Positions 43,988 through 51,835 of a DNA stretch of 64,000 nucleotides are shown in pieces. The notes under the pieces were generated by a model. That model did not search any database. It saw nothing but the letters and a program-made list of their open reading frames with translations, and had not been told where the DNA came from. The DNA is from Pararhizobium_B sp963760965. GTDB lineage: Bacteria; Pseudomonadota; Alphaproteobacteria; Rhizobiales; Rhizobiaceae. The DNA is taken from the NCBI GenBank assembly GCA_963760965.1, contig CAVXEW010000013.1, positions 248,001 through 312,000 of the forward strand. Direction: 5' to 3'. The stretch's first letter is position 1, and every line of letters begins with the position of its first letter. The position numbers and the translations under genes are program-made.

Positions 43988-45190
43988 ATGGCCTTTCTCG
44001 CCGACGCCCTTTCCCGCGTGAAACCCTCCGCGACCATCGCCGTCAGCCAGAAGGCCAGGGAACTGAAGGCCCAGGGGCGCGATGTCATCGGCCTCGGCGC
44101 CGGCGAGCCGGACTTCGACACGCCAGACAACATCAAGGAAGCGGCGATCGCCGCGATCAGGCGCGGCGAGACGAAGTACACGCCGGTTTCCGGCATTCCT
44201 GAACTGCGCGAGGCGATCTCCAAGAAGTTCAGGCGCGAGAACTGCCTCGACTACGCACCGGCGCAGACCATCGTCGGCACGGGTGGAAAGCAGATTCTCT
44301 TCAATGCCTTGATGGCGACGATCAACGCGGGCGACGAGGTCGTCATTCCGGCTCCCTACTGGGTCAGCTATCCCGAGATGGTTGCGATCTGCGGGGGCAC
44401 GCCGGTCTTCGTCGACACCACGATCGAAAACGACTTCAAGCTGAAGGCGGAGGACCTGGACGCAGCCATCACCGAGCGGACGAAGTGGATCATCTTCAAT
44501 TCCCCCTCGAACCCGTCGGGTGCGGCCTACAGCGCCGACGAGCTGAAGTCGATCACCGACGTGCTGATGCGTCACGAGCACGTATGGTGTCTCACCGACG
44601 ACATGTACGAGCATCTCGTTTACGGGGACTTCACCTTCACCACGCCTGCCCAGATCGAGCCGGCCCTCTACGAGCGGACGCTTACGATGAACGGCGTATC
44701 GAAGGCCTATGCGATGACGGGCTGGCGCATCGGCTATGCCGGCGGTCCGCAGCAACTCGTCAAGGCGATGGACATGATCCAGGGGCAGCAGACCTCGGGT
44801 GCCTGTTCGATCGCCCAGTGGGCGGCCGTGGAGGCGCTCGACGGGCCGCAGGACTTCATCCCGCGCAACAAGCTCATCTTCCAGCGCCGTCGCGATCTCG
44901 TCGTCTCCATGCTCAACCAGGCCGAGGGGCTGAGCTGCCCGACGCCGGAGGGTGCGTTCTACGTATATCCGTCCTGCGCTGGCCTGATCGGCAGGAAGAC
45001 GCCGTCTGGCAAGGTCATCGAGACGGACGAGGATTTCGTCACGGAGCTTCTCGAAGCAGAGGGCGTGGCGGTCGTCCACGGCTCGGCTTTCGGCCTCGGG
45101 CCGAATTTCCGCATCTCCTACGCCACTTCCGAATCGGCGCTCGAAGAGGCTTGCATCCGCATCCAGCGGTTCTGCGGAAACTGCAGCTAG
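43988..45190 (+). CDS. aatA: Aspartate/tyrosine-type aminotransferase (class I, AatA)
   Basis: A 400-residue PLP-dependent aminotransferase of the I-gamma subgroup common in rhizobia. It starts MAFLADALSRVKPSATIAVS. The PLP-Lys region is NGVSKAYAMTGWRIGYAGGP, NSPSNPSGAAYS holds the Asn that pairs with the cofactor, and an Arg in FRISYATSE binds the substrate carboxylate. It exchanges amino groups between aspartate and 2-oxoglutarate. GGAG lies nine bases ahead of the ATG. Confidence 0.95.
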   Translation: MAFLADALSRVKPSATIAVSQKARELKAQGRDVIGLGAGEPDFDTPDNIKEAAIAAIRRGETKYTPVSGIPELREAISKKFRRENCLDYAPAQTIVGTGGKQILFNALMATINAGDEVVIPAPYWVSYPEMVAICGGTPVFVDTTIENDFKLKAEDLDAAITERTKWIIFNSPSNPSGAAYSADELKSITDVLMRHEHVWCLTDDMYEHLVYGDFTFTTPAQIEPALYERTLTMNGVSKAYAMTGWRIGYAGGPQQLVKAMDMIQGQQTSGACSIAQWAAVEALDGPQDFIPRNKLIFQRRRDLVVSMLNQAEGLSCPTPEGAFYVYPSCAGLIGRKTPSGKVIETDEDFVTELLEAEGVAVVHGSAFGLGPNFRISYATSESALEEACIRIQRFCGNCS

Positions 45191-45225
45191 GTTTCCGGGC
45201 CTCGGCAAACGGCACTTTCGTGAAT

Positions 45226-45245
45226 CGCTCCAGTTGCCTGGAGCG
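45226..45245. terminator. Hairpin between the convergent aatA and HerA-like genes
   Basis: CGCTCCAG and CTGGAGCG form a perfect 8-bp stem with a TTGC loop. No T-run follows; it may serve as a bidirectional 3' end. Confidence 0.45.
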
Positions 45246-45251
45246 TTCGCC

Positions 45252-46757
45252 TCACTCGGCGGCCGAGCGTGTCTCGGCGTTTGCATCCGGCGCATCCGCG
45301 CGACCCGGCTGCGTCTCGCGTTCGATGTCGGGGAAGGCTGCGATGCGATAGCCGCCGAAGTCCGTGCGCATGACGATCAGGCCACGCTCTTCGAAATAGT
45401 CGAGCAGCTTGCGCGCACGGCGCTGCGAATGGGTCCCGTAGAGGCGTGCCAGGGTGGCATCGCCGGGGCAGGCCTCGCCGGTAATCGCGGCCCTGGCAAG
45501 GGCAAGAAAGACCCCTTGCATGTCGTCGGGCAGATTGCGGGACAGCGTGACGGCGGCTTGCCATTCCGGGCTTTCCGCCGTTTCCTCGTCCACACCCGAA
45601 CGGGCGACTGCCAGGCGGTGCCGGAAGGCGTGCATCGCGGGCATCGCGCCGGGAAGGCGCTTCATGCGGCAGCGCACGAGGAAATCCTGGTAAAGGACAG
45701 CGTCCGTACGGAAGGAGGCCTCCGGGTCGGCAAGCATCTCGGACAGCACGGCCTCGATCCGCGCCTCGCGTTCGGCCGGGTCCATTGCGGGCTCCGCCGG
45801 CTCGGGCGCCTGCGCCTGCGGCGCGGTCCGTCCGAGTTCGGCCAGGATGTCGGTCGTCGGGCGGGGAGGGGGCGGAGAGCGGCGGCGGACAGGTGGCGCG
45901 GCCTCATCGAGTGCCGGGGCGAAGATGATCTCGTGGGCATCTTCCGGCGCCTCTGGCAGCGGCGTGAGCTTCGGGCTCGTCGACCGCGCGCTTGTCTCCA
46001 CGTCGCCGATGGCCACCTTCATCGGACGCCGCGAAAGGGCGGGCCCGAGGGCGACGAAGTTTCCGCGGGCGAGGTCGCGGAACATCTCCGCCTGCCGGCG
46101 ATCCATGCCGAGGAGGTCGGCCGCGCGAGCCATGTCGATGTCGAGAAAGGTCCGGCCCATCAGGAAGTTCGAGGCTTCGGCGGCGACGTTCTTGGCGAGC
46201 TTGGCGAGACGCTGCGTGGCGATGACGCCCGCCAGCCCGCGCTTGCGGCCGCGGCACATCAGGTTGGTCATGGCGCCGAGCGAAAGCTTGCGGGCATCGT
46301 CGGAGACCTCTCCGCCGGCCGTCGGGGCGAACATCTGAGCCTCGTCGACGACGACCAGAACCGGAAACCAGTGATCGCGGTCGGCGTCGAACAATCCGTT
46401 CAGAAAAGCGGCCGCCGCCCGCATCTGCTGGTCGATCTCCAGCCCCTCAAGGCTGAGGACGGCGGAGATCCGGTGCTGGCGCACGCGAGCCGCGATGCCG
46501 GCAAGTTCAGCTTCAGAGCGGGCGGCATCGACCACCACGTGGCCGAAGCGGTCGGCGAGGGTGACGAAATCGCCCTCCGGATCGATGATGCATTGCTGGA
46601 CCCATGGCGCGCTCTGCTCGATCAGGCGCCTCAGGAGATGCGACTTGCCAGAGCCTGAATTGCCCTGCACGAGGAGACGCGTGGCGAGCAGTTCCTCCAG
46701 ATCGAGCATGGCCGATGTCCCGTCGGACGTGGTGCCCATGTCGATGTCGACTTGCAT
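45252..46757 (-). CDS. HerA/DUF87-like P-loop ATPase
   Basis: A 501-residue ATPase. Walker A is GNSGSGKSHLLRRLIE (about residue 33) and Walker B is VLVVVDEAQMFAP; GRKRGLAGVIATQRLAKLAK is the sensor/arginine region of HerA-type hexameric pumps. A Pro-rich linker (RRRSPPPPRPT) separates this from a C-terminal region with a winged-helix-like end (RRARKLLDYFEERGLIVMRT). No nurA-like nuclease is adjacent. It is preceded on the same strand by the AbcR-type sRNA. The cellular role is unknown. Confidence 0.85.
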   Translation of the reverse strand: MQVDIDMGTTSDGTSAMLDLEELLATRLLVQGNSGSGKSHLLRRLIEQSAPWVQQCIIDPEGDFVTLADRFGHVVVDAARSEAELAGIAARVRQHRISAVLSLEGLEIDQQMRAAAAFLNGLFDADRDHWFPVLVVVDEAQMFAPTAGGEVSDDARKLSLGAMTNLMCRGRKRGLAGVIATQRLAKLAKNVAAEASNFLMGRTFLDIDMARAADLLGMDRRQAEMFRDLARGNFVALGPALSRRPMKVAIGDVETSARSTSPKLTPLPEAPEDAHEIIFAPALDEAAPPVRRRSPPPPRPTTDILAELGRTAPQAQAPEPAEPAMDPAEREARIEAVLSEMLADPEASFRTDAVLYQDFLVRCRMKRLPGAMPAMHAFRHRLAVARSGVDEETAESPEWQAAVTLSRNLPDDMQGVFLALARAAITGEACPGDATLARLYGTHSQRRARKLLDYFEERGLIVMRTDFGGYRIAAFPDIERETQPGRADAPDANAETRSAAE

Positions 46758-46986
46758 TGAAATACCCTTGTGGCGGTTCCCGGCCGCAGTCACCTGAGCA
46801 GGCCGCGACGCCTCAATGGCTTCTAGCATCGATGAAGCGGGCGTGCGCCCGTTGCTTGGGCAAAACCCACAACTTCGAACAGGATCCGCCGCGCCCGCCG
46901 TGTTCATCCGGCCCATGCCCCGGCCGGCGCGGTCCTCGGCCGGCCCCGGGGAAGGGCGTGCAGCGAAGGCGAGCGCGGCACAAGGC

Positions 46987-47109
46987 AAAAAAAAGGGCCT
47001 CAAGATTTCTCTTGGGCCCTGTTAGTTGTGAAGGTTTGAAAACCTCCAGAGGGGAACAGCTGCTGCGACGGTACTGGGAGGAATGACCGTCAGGTTGCAT
47101 CAGCTGTGA
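46987..47109 (-). ncRNA. abcR: AbcR-type (alpha-r15 family) trans-acting small RNA
   Basis: About 120 nucleotides on the minus strand. The 5' stem-loop pairs GACGGT with ACCGTC and exposes CATTCCTCCCAGT, an anti-Shine-Dalgarno motif. A single-stranded GTTCCCCTCT follows, then a small GGTTT-TC-AAACC hairpin. The 3' end is a terminator whose arms (AGGGCCCAAGA and TCTTGAGGCCCT) are followed by eight T residues (46994-46987). Size, two CU-rich pairing regions, a strong terminator and the position beside an lsrB-type LysR gene match the AbcR1/AbcR2 Hfq-dependent sRNAs of rhizobia, Agrobacterium and Brucella, which down-regulate ABC-transporter mRNAs. The 5' end is estimated from the promoter. Confidence 0.85.
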
Positions 47110-47111
47110 GC

Positions 47112-47140
47112 GATATGATGCGATATTGGGCAGCTTTCAA
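47112..47140 (-). promoter_or_regulatory. Promoter of the AbcR-type sRNA
   Basis: On the minus strand TTGAAA (47140-47135) and CATATC (47117-47112) are separated by 17 bases and lie just ahead of the predicted sRNA 5' end. In Agrobacterium and Brucella VtlR/LsrB binds just upstream of abcR, so the region 47140-47214 is the likely site here. Confidence 0.65.
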
Positions 47141-47214
47141 GTGTCGGGGGTGCATGTCAGCCATGCAGATCGCGCATGCCGTAAGCAGTTCCCCGTCAAC
47201 TGCCTGAAAAACGG

Positions 47215-48114
47215 TCAGTAATCCCATGTGCGCGCCTTCGAAATTAGGAAGTCGCGAAATGCCTTTAGCTTCGCCGCGTTCTTCATTTCGACGGGATAGC
47301 AGAAATACGTGTCGAAAGACGGAAGTTCGGCGTCGATCGGCAACTGGATGAGATTGCCATCGTTGCTTGCCATGTAGTCGGGCAGGGCGGATATGCCCAT
47401 GCCGAGCATGGTGGCGCGGCGGATGGACGTCAGGGAGTTGATCTGCAGGTGCGAAGGTCGCGGATTGTCTGGCGATCGTCCGGCAATCTCGAGCCAGTTG
47501 ACGTCGAGCAGGTAAGCGGGAGCCGGCTCGCCGAAGGTGATGATCCTGTGGTTGTCGAGTTCCTGCAGCGATTGCGGCTCTCCGTAGCGGTTGATGTAGG
47601 AGGGAGCGGCGTAGATGTGCATGTGGACGGTGAACAGCTTGCGCTGGATCAGATCCGGCTGCTGCGGCTGGCGAAGCCTCAGGGCGCAGTCCGCATGGCG
47701 CATGTTGACGTCGAGTTCCTCGTTGTCGAGAAGCAGTTGCATGTGGAGGTCGGGATAGAGGGCCATGAACTCCTGCAGCTTCGCAGTCAGCCACGCCTGG
47801 CCGAGACCGACCGTCGTCGTCACCCGCAACTTGCCGCTCGGCCGCTCGGTCGTTTCCGTCAGCTGCATCTTGACGGATTCGAGCTTGAGCAGCACCTCAT
47901 GGGCGGTGCGGTAGAGCAGTTCGCCCTGTTCGGTCAGGATCAGGCCCCGCGCATGGCGGTGGAAGAGCTTGACGCCGATCTCCATCTCCAGCGCGCTGAC
48001 CTGTCTGCTTATCGCGGATTGCGACAGGTGGAGCATCTCTGCGGCGTGCGTGAACGACCCCGCTTCGGCAGCCGCGTGGAAGATCCGCAGCTTGTCCCAG
48101 TCAAGTGGCGGCAT
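47215..48114 (-). CDS. lsrB: LysR-type regulator LsrB/VtlR
   Basis: A 299-residue LysR regulator. The N-terminal helix-turn-helix block begins MPPLDWDKLRIFHAAAEAGS and continues with EMLHLSQSAISRQVSALEME, very like rhizobial LsrB. The ligand domain has VTTTVGLGQAWLTAKLQEFM and a C-terminal TYFCYPVEMKNAAKLKAFRD. In Sinorhizobium LsrB affects LPS, oxidative stress and symbiosis; VtlR in Brucella and Agrobacterium activates AbcR sRNA genes. The AbcR-type gene lies about 105 bp beyond its stop on the same strand, and trxB is next to its start, the order seen in relatives. Confidence 0.93.
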   Translation of the reverse strand: MPPLDWDKLRIFHAAAEAGSFTHAAEMLHLSQSAISRQVSALEMEIGVKLFHRHARGLILTEQGELLYRTAHEVLLKLESVKMQLTETTERPSGKLRVTTTVGLGQAWLTAKLQEFMALYPDLHMQLLLDNEELDVNMRHADCALRLRQPQQPDLIQRKLFTVHMHIYAAPSYINRYGEPQSLQELDNHRIITFGEPAPAYLLDVNWLEIAGRSPDNPRPSHLQINSLTSIRRATMLGMGISALPDYMASNDGNLIQLPIDAELPSFDTYFCYPVEMKNAAKLKAFRDFLISKARTWDY

Positions 48115-48189
48115 GAATAACCCCAGTGATGACGGCCCCGTTCCCCTTGGGGCCGTTCGCGTCCATTTCCAGACGGTGCGCCGGTATCG

Positions 48190-49164
48190 CTACTCGGCGG
48201 CCTCCGCAACGTGTAGCTGGGCGGCCAGGAATTTCTCGGCTTCCAGTGCCGCCATGCAGCCCATGCCGGCGGCGGTCACCGCCTGGCGATAGATGTCGTC
48301 CGTCACGTCTCCCGCAGCGAAGACGCCCGGCACGTCGGTAGCCGTGGAGTCGGCGGCTGTCCACAGGTAGCCGTTCGGCTTCTGCTTGAGCTTGCCGGCG
48401 AAGAGGTCCACCGCCGGCGCATGGCCGATCGCGACGAACACGCCGTCGGCCGGGTGGTCTGTCACCGAGCCCGTCTTGACGTTCTTCAGCCTGATGCCGG
48501 TGACGGATGGAGGCATCGGCGGCCTGGCCGGCGTGCCGGTGATCTCGTCGACGACGCTGTCCCACACCACCGTGACGTTCTCGCGGTCGAAGAGCCTTTC
48601 CTGCAGGATGCGTTCGGCGCGCAGGGAGTCGCGGCGATGCACCAGCGTCACCGAACGGGCGATGTTGGCAAGGTAGAGCGCCTCCTCGACGGCGGTGTTG
48701 CCGCCGCCGACGACGATCACGTCCTTGCCGCGATAGAAGAAGCCGTCGCAGGTGGCGCAGGCCGAGACGCCGAAGCCCATGAAGGTCTCTTCCGTCTCGA
48801 TGCCGAGCCATTTGGCCTTGGCGCCCGTCGCCACGACGAGCGCATCGGCGGAGTATTCGGTGCCGGAATCGGTCGTCACGTGGAAGGGCCGCGTCGATAC
48901 GTCCACCTCTGTGACGAGGTCGTTGACGATCTCCGCGCCGACATTCTCCGCCTGCTTCAGCATCTGCTCCATCATCCAGGGTCCCTGCACGGGATCGGCG
49001 TAGCCGGGGTAGTTCTCGACGTCGGTCGTGATCATCAGCTGGCCGCCCTGTTCCAGGCCGGCGATCAGGACCGGCTTCAGCATTGCTCGCGCGGCATAGA
49101 TCGCGGCGGTGTAGCCGGCCGGACCGGAACCGATGATCAGAACGGGCACGTGACGAGTGGTCAT
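48190..49164 (-). CDS. trxB: Thioredoxin reductase
   Basis: A 324-residue flavoprotein that reduces thioredoxin with NADPH. The FAD motif is VLIIGSGPAGYTAAIYAARA, the redox-active pair is CATC in GVSACATCDGFFYRG, and the NADPH motif is VIVVGGGNTAVEEALYLANI. The C-terminal FAD contact is GVFAAGDVTDDIYRQAVTAA. I set the ATG at 49164, preceded by GGGGAAACC. It shares an intergenic region with the divergent lrp and lies upstream of lsrB on the same strand. Confidence 0.96.
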   Translation of the reverse strand: MTTRHVPVLIIGSGPAGYTAAIYAARAMLKPVLIAGLEQGGQLMITTDVENYPGYADPVQGPWMMEQMLKQAENVGAEIVNDLVTEVDVSTRPFHVTTDSGTEYSADALVVATGAKAKWLGIETEETFMGFGVSACATCDGFFYRGKDVIVVGGGNTAVEEALYLANIARSVTLVHRRDSLRAERILQERLFDRENVTVVWDSVVDEITGTPARPPMPPSVTGIRLKNVKTGSVTDHPADGVFVAIGHAPAVDLFAGKLKQKPNGYLWTAADSTATDVPGVFAAGDVTDDIYRQAVTAAGMGCMAALEAEKFLAAQLHVAEAAE

Positions 49165-49451
49165 TTCGGTTTCCCCAACTGCGCGGTATCGCATCGCCGC
49201 CCTGGCGGCCGGCATCCGGACCGCTCCCGTGAGGCCCGCACGCGGACATGCGCAGATGCTCGCCGCTCGCCGTCACGTCGACGGTCCCCATTTATGGTTC
49301 GTCTCGCCCCGCTTTCAAGATGCCAGCGCGCTTAATCACGGCACACGGTGGAAAGTACAGGCATTTTCGAACCCGACCGCGCAATTTCCTTGCGCAGCAA
49401 CCGGCGGATCACGCAATATCGCGCTCGACGGCTTCCGGAGGGACTCTTGCC

Positions 49452-49922
49452 ATGGTGCTTCGCGCCGAACTCGATTCGATAGACATGAAGATACTGAGGG
49501 AACTGCAGCGGGAAGGGCGCATCACGAACGTCGAGCTTTCCGAGCGGGTCGGCATTTCGGCACCTCCCTGCCTCAGGCGCGTGCGCAAGCTGGAGGAGGC
49601 CGGCATCATCCGGGGCTACCGCGCGATGCTGGATGCGCCGTCGCTGGGCTACGATCTCGTCGCCTTCTGTCTCGTGGGGCTGCAGCACCAGTCGGACGCG
49701 AACCTGAAGTCCTTCGCTGCGCGCACCGAGGCCTGGCCGCTGGTTCGCGAGGCGTGGATGGTCTCCGGCGAGACGGATTTCCTGCTGCACTGCGTGGCCG
49801 GAAACCTCACCCAGTTCCAGGATTTCGTCATCGAGGAACTCACGGCCACAGAAAACGTCGACACCGTCCGCACCATGCTCACGATCCGGCAGGTCAAGGA
49901 TGCCGGGCTGGTGGAGATTTGA
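49452..49922 (+). CDS. lrp: Lrp/AsnC-family transcriptional regulator
   Basis: A 156-residue Lrp-type regulator. The helix-turn-helix is at about residues 8-55 (SIDMKILRELQREGRITNVE, RVGISAPPCLRRVRKLEEAG) and the RAM domain includes VREAWMVSGETDFLLHCVAG. It is divergent from trxB, the usual rhizobial arrangement. GGAGGG lies about ten bases ahead of the ATG. The 287 bp between the two genes hold both promoters, and I see no clear operator there. Confidence 0.94.
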   Translation: MVLRAELDSIDMKILRELQREGRITNVELSERVGISAPPCLRRVRKLEEAGIIRGYRAMLDAPSLGYDLVAFCLVGLQHQSDANLKSFAARTEAWPLVREAWMVSGETDFLLHCVAGNLTQFQDFVIEELTATENVDTVRTMLTIRQVKDAGLVEI

Positions 49923-49972
49923 CGGGTGCGAAGCCCCCCGGGCAAAGCAGGGTGCCGGCGCCATGCGAGAAG

Positions 49973-50773
49973 ATGACACACCAGCGAGCTCCCGTATCGG
50001 CCTATATCATCTGCCAGGACGAGAAGGAGTGCATTGCGGCCTGTCTCGAGAGCGTCGGCTTCTGCCGGGACGTGGTCGTCGTCGATTCCGGATCCACCGA
50101 CGGGACACTCGACATCATCCGCGACTTCGCGGCGCGCGGCTTTCCTGTCCGGCTCTTCGAGAAATCATGGTCGGGCTACGCGGCGCAGAAGCAGTTCGCG
50201 CTGGACCAGTGCCGCGAGGAATGGTGCATCAACCTCGATGCGGACGAACGGCTCGATGAAGGAATCGCGGATGCGATTTCCACGGCTGCTGCCCAACCTG
50301 ATCCGGCCTGCGATGCCTTCCGGATCGCGCTGCGGGAATGGATACTCGGCTACGGTTTCGCCCCGCGGTTCGTCGCACACCAGCAGATCGTACGCATGGT
50401 CAGGCGCGGTCGGGCGCATTATTCGCAGGATCGGGTCATCCACGAGTCGCTCATCGTGCAGGGGACGACCCGGAAGCTTCCGGGCGGCTGGATCTGGCAT
50501 GATCACAGGGAAAGCATGGAAGACAAGCTTGCAAAGCAGAACAACTACACGACACTCAAGTCGGAGGAATTTGTTCGGCAAGCCCGGCGCCCGAGCGCCT
50601 TGCGCATCGTGAGCCGGCCAATCGGCTACTTCCTGAAACTCTACGTGCTGAAGCGCTATTTCCTTTGCGGTCGCGCGGGCTTCGTCCATGCCGCATTGAG
50701 CGCACAATATGCCTTTCAGTCCGAAGCCAAGTTCTGGTTGCGCACGATCGGATCGTCGTCGTCATCGCGATAG
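49973..50773 (+). CDS. Family 2 glycosyltransferase (LPS core, WaaE/LgtF-like)
   Basis: A 266-residue GT-A enzyme. It starts MTHQRAPVSAYIICQDEKEC, and the nucleotide-sugar site is VVVVDSGSTDGTLDIIRDFA. The DXD motif is LDADERLDEGIA, followed by WILGYGFAPRFVAHQQIVRM. Such enzymes add the beta-glucosyl or galactosyl residue to heptose or Kdo of the LPS inner core from the cytoplasmic face. The C-terminal helix RPIGYFLKLYVLKRYFL may associate with the membrane. Its 3' end overlaps the convergent family 4 transferase gene by 12 bases. Confidence 0.88.
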   Translation: MTHQRAPVSAYIICQDEKECIAACLESVGFCRDVVVVDSGSTDGTLDIIRDFAARGFPVRLFEKSWSGYAAQKQFALDQCREEWCINLDADERLDEGIADAISTAAAQPDPACDAFRIALREWILGYGFAPRFVAHQQIVRMVRRGRAHYSQDRVIHESLIVQGTTRKLPGGWIWHDHRESMEDKLAKQNNYTTLKSEEFVRQARRPSALRIVSRPIGYFLKLYVLKRYFLCGRAGFVHAALSAQYAFQSEAKFWLRTIGSSSSSR

Positions 50774-51835
50774 CAAGCTGCGATAGATGCCGAGATGCGC
50801 CTCGACCACGGCTTCCAGGGCATATTTGCGGCGTGCCCGTCCCATGCCCTCCCGGCCAAAGGCCGCTCTCAGTAAAGGATCCTCGATCAGGCGGACCAGG
50901 TTTTCCGCCAGAGCGTCGGCGTCGCCGACCGGCGAAAGCAGTCCCGTCTCCCCGTGCGCGACCACGTCGGATATTCCCCCCGCGTCGGTGGCGACGAGGG
51001 CCTTGCCGCACCATTGTGCCTCGCACAGAAATGATGAAAGCCCCTCGTTCCTGGAGGGGAGGACGGCGAGGTCGGTCGTGGCGATCAACCCGGCAATGTC
51101 GGCTTGCCATCCCAGAAAGCGGACTGACCTCAGCCCCAGACGTCCTGCCTGCTCCTCGGCAACGCCCTTCAGCGGGCCATCCCCGGCAAGAAGCAGTTCG
51201 GCCTCGCAGCGCGCCTCCACCTTCTTCCATGCCCTCAGAAGCATGGCGTGGTCTTTCTCGGCGGCGAAGGCGGCTGCGCAGAGAACCGCCGTGCGCTTGG
51301 TGGAGCCCCTGCTTTCGGCCGGGAGATCGTCGGGAATTCTCGCCGCGTCGACGGCATCCGGCACGACATGAATCCTCTCAGGAAGGACGCCGCGCTTGAG
51401 CAACTCCCTTCGCGCCGCCTCCGACACGGCAATCACCTGATCGGCCATTCTGTACTTCCAGCCCGACCTCACGGGGTAGGCGGTCCGCCTTGATACGACG
51501 ATCCGGGCGCCGGTACCCGCTCGCGCAAGCAGGGCCGTCTCCAGCGCCTTGCCCGAATGGGCATGCAGGATGGGCGGCGCGCCTGTGCGCATGCAACCTC
51601 TCAAGGTCAACATGTCACGAAACCGGAGAAATCCCATTCCGTTCAGGATGATCTTTTCTGCGGCGTCGCATCGTTCGGCCAGCTCGGAGGAGCGGCATGC
51701 GAAAAGGGTGTTGTCCGCGGTGCGAGCCAGCCCCTGCAGCAGGAGGTCGAGCTGGATTTCGCCGCCCCGCCACCCGCGTTCCGAACTGAGGTGCAGGATC
51801 CGTGGCCTGGCCTGATTGTCAGAGACGGCACGCAT
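50762..51835 (-). CDS. Family 4 (GT-B) glycosyltransferase
   Basis: A 357-residue GT-B enzyme. The start region has ILHLSSERGWRGGEIQLDLL, and the acceptor domain has HAHSGKALETALLARAG. The donor-site Glu motif is PSRNEGLSSFLCEAQWCGKA, followed by ATDAGGISDVVAHGETGLLS. The ATG at 51835 (a TTG two codons earlier is possible) lies inside the end of the next transferase gene upstream (17-base overlap), so the three leftward transferases are coupled. Likely acts on LPS core sugars; donor and acceptor are unknown. Confidence 0.9.
   Translation of the reverse strand: MRAVSDNQARPRILHLSSERGWRGGEIQLDLLLQGLARTADNTLFACRSSELAERCDAAEKIILNGMGFLRFRDMLTLRGCMRTGAPPILHAHSGKALETALLARAGTGARIVVSRRTAYPVRSGWKYRMADQVIAVSEAARRELLKRGVLPERIHVVPDAVDAARIPDDLPAESRGSTKRTAVLCAAAFAAEKDHAMLLRAWKKVEARCEAELLLAGDGPLKGVAEEQAGRLGLRSVRFLGWQADIAGLIATTDLAVLPSRNEGLSSFLCEAQWCGKALVATDAGGISDVVAHGETGLLSPVGDADALAENLVRLIEDPLLRAAFGREGMGRARRKYALEAVVEAHLGIYRSLLSR

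Noticed and set aside
45252..46757. HerA-like ATPase as part of an antiphage defence island
   Set aside because: No nuclease, SIR2-fusion, methylase or other defence gene is adjacent; the Sir2 gene at 14250 is 30 kb away and of the ordinary CobB type.
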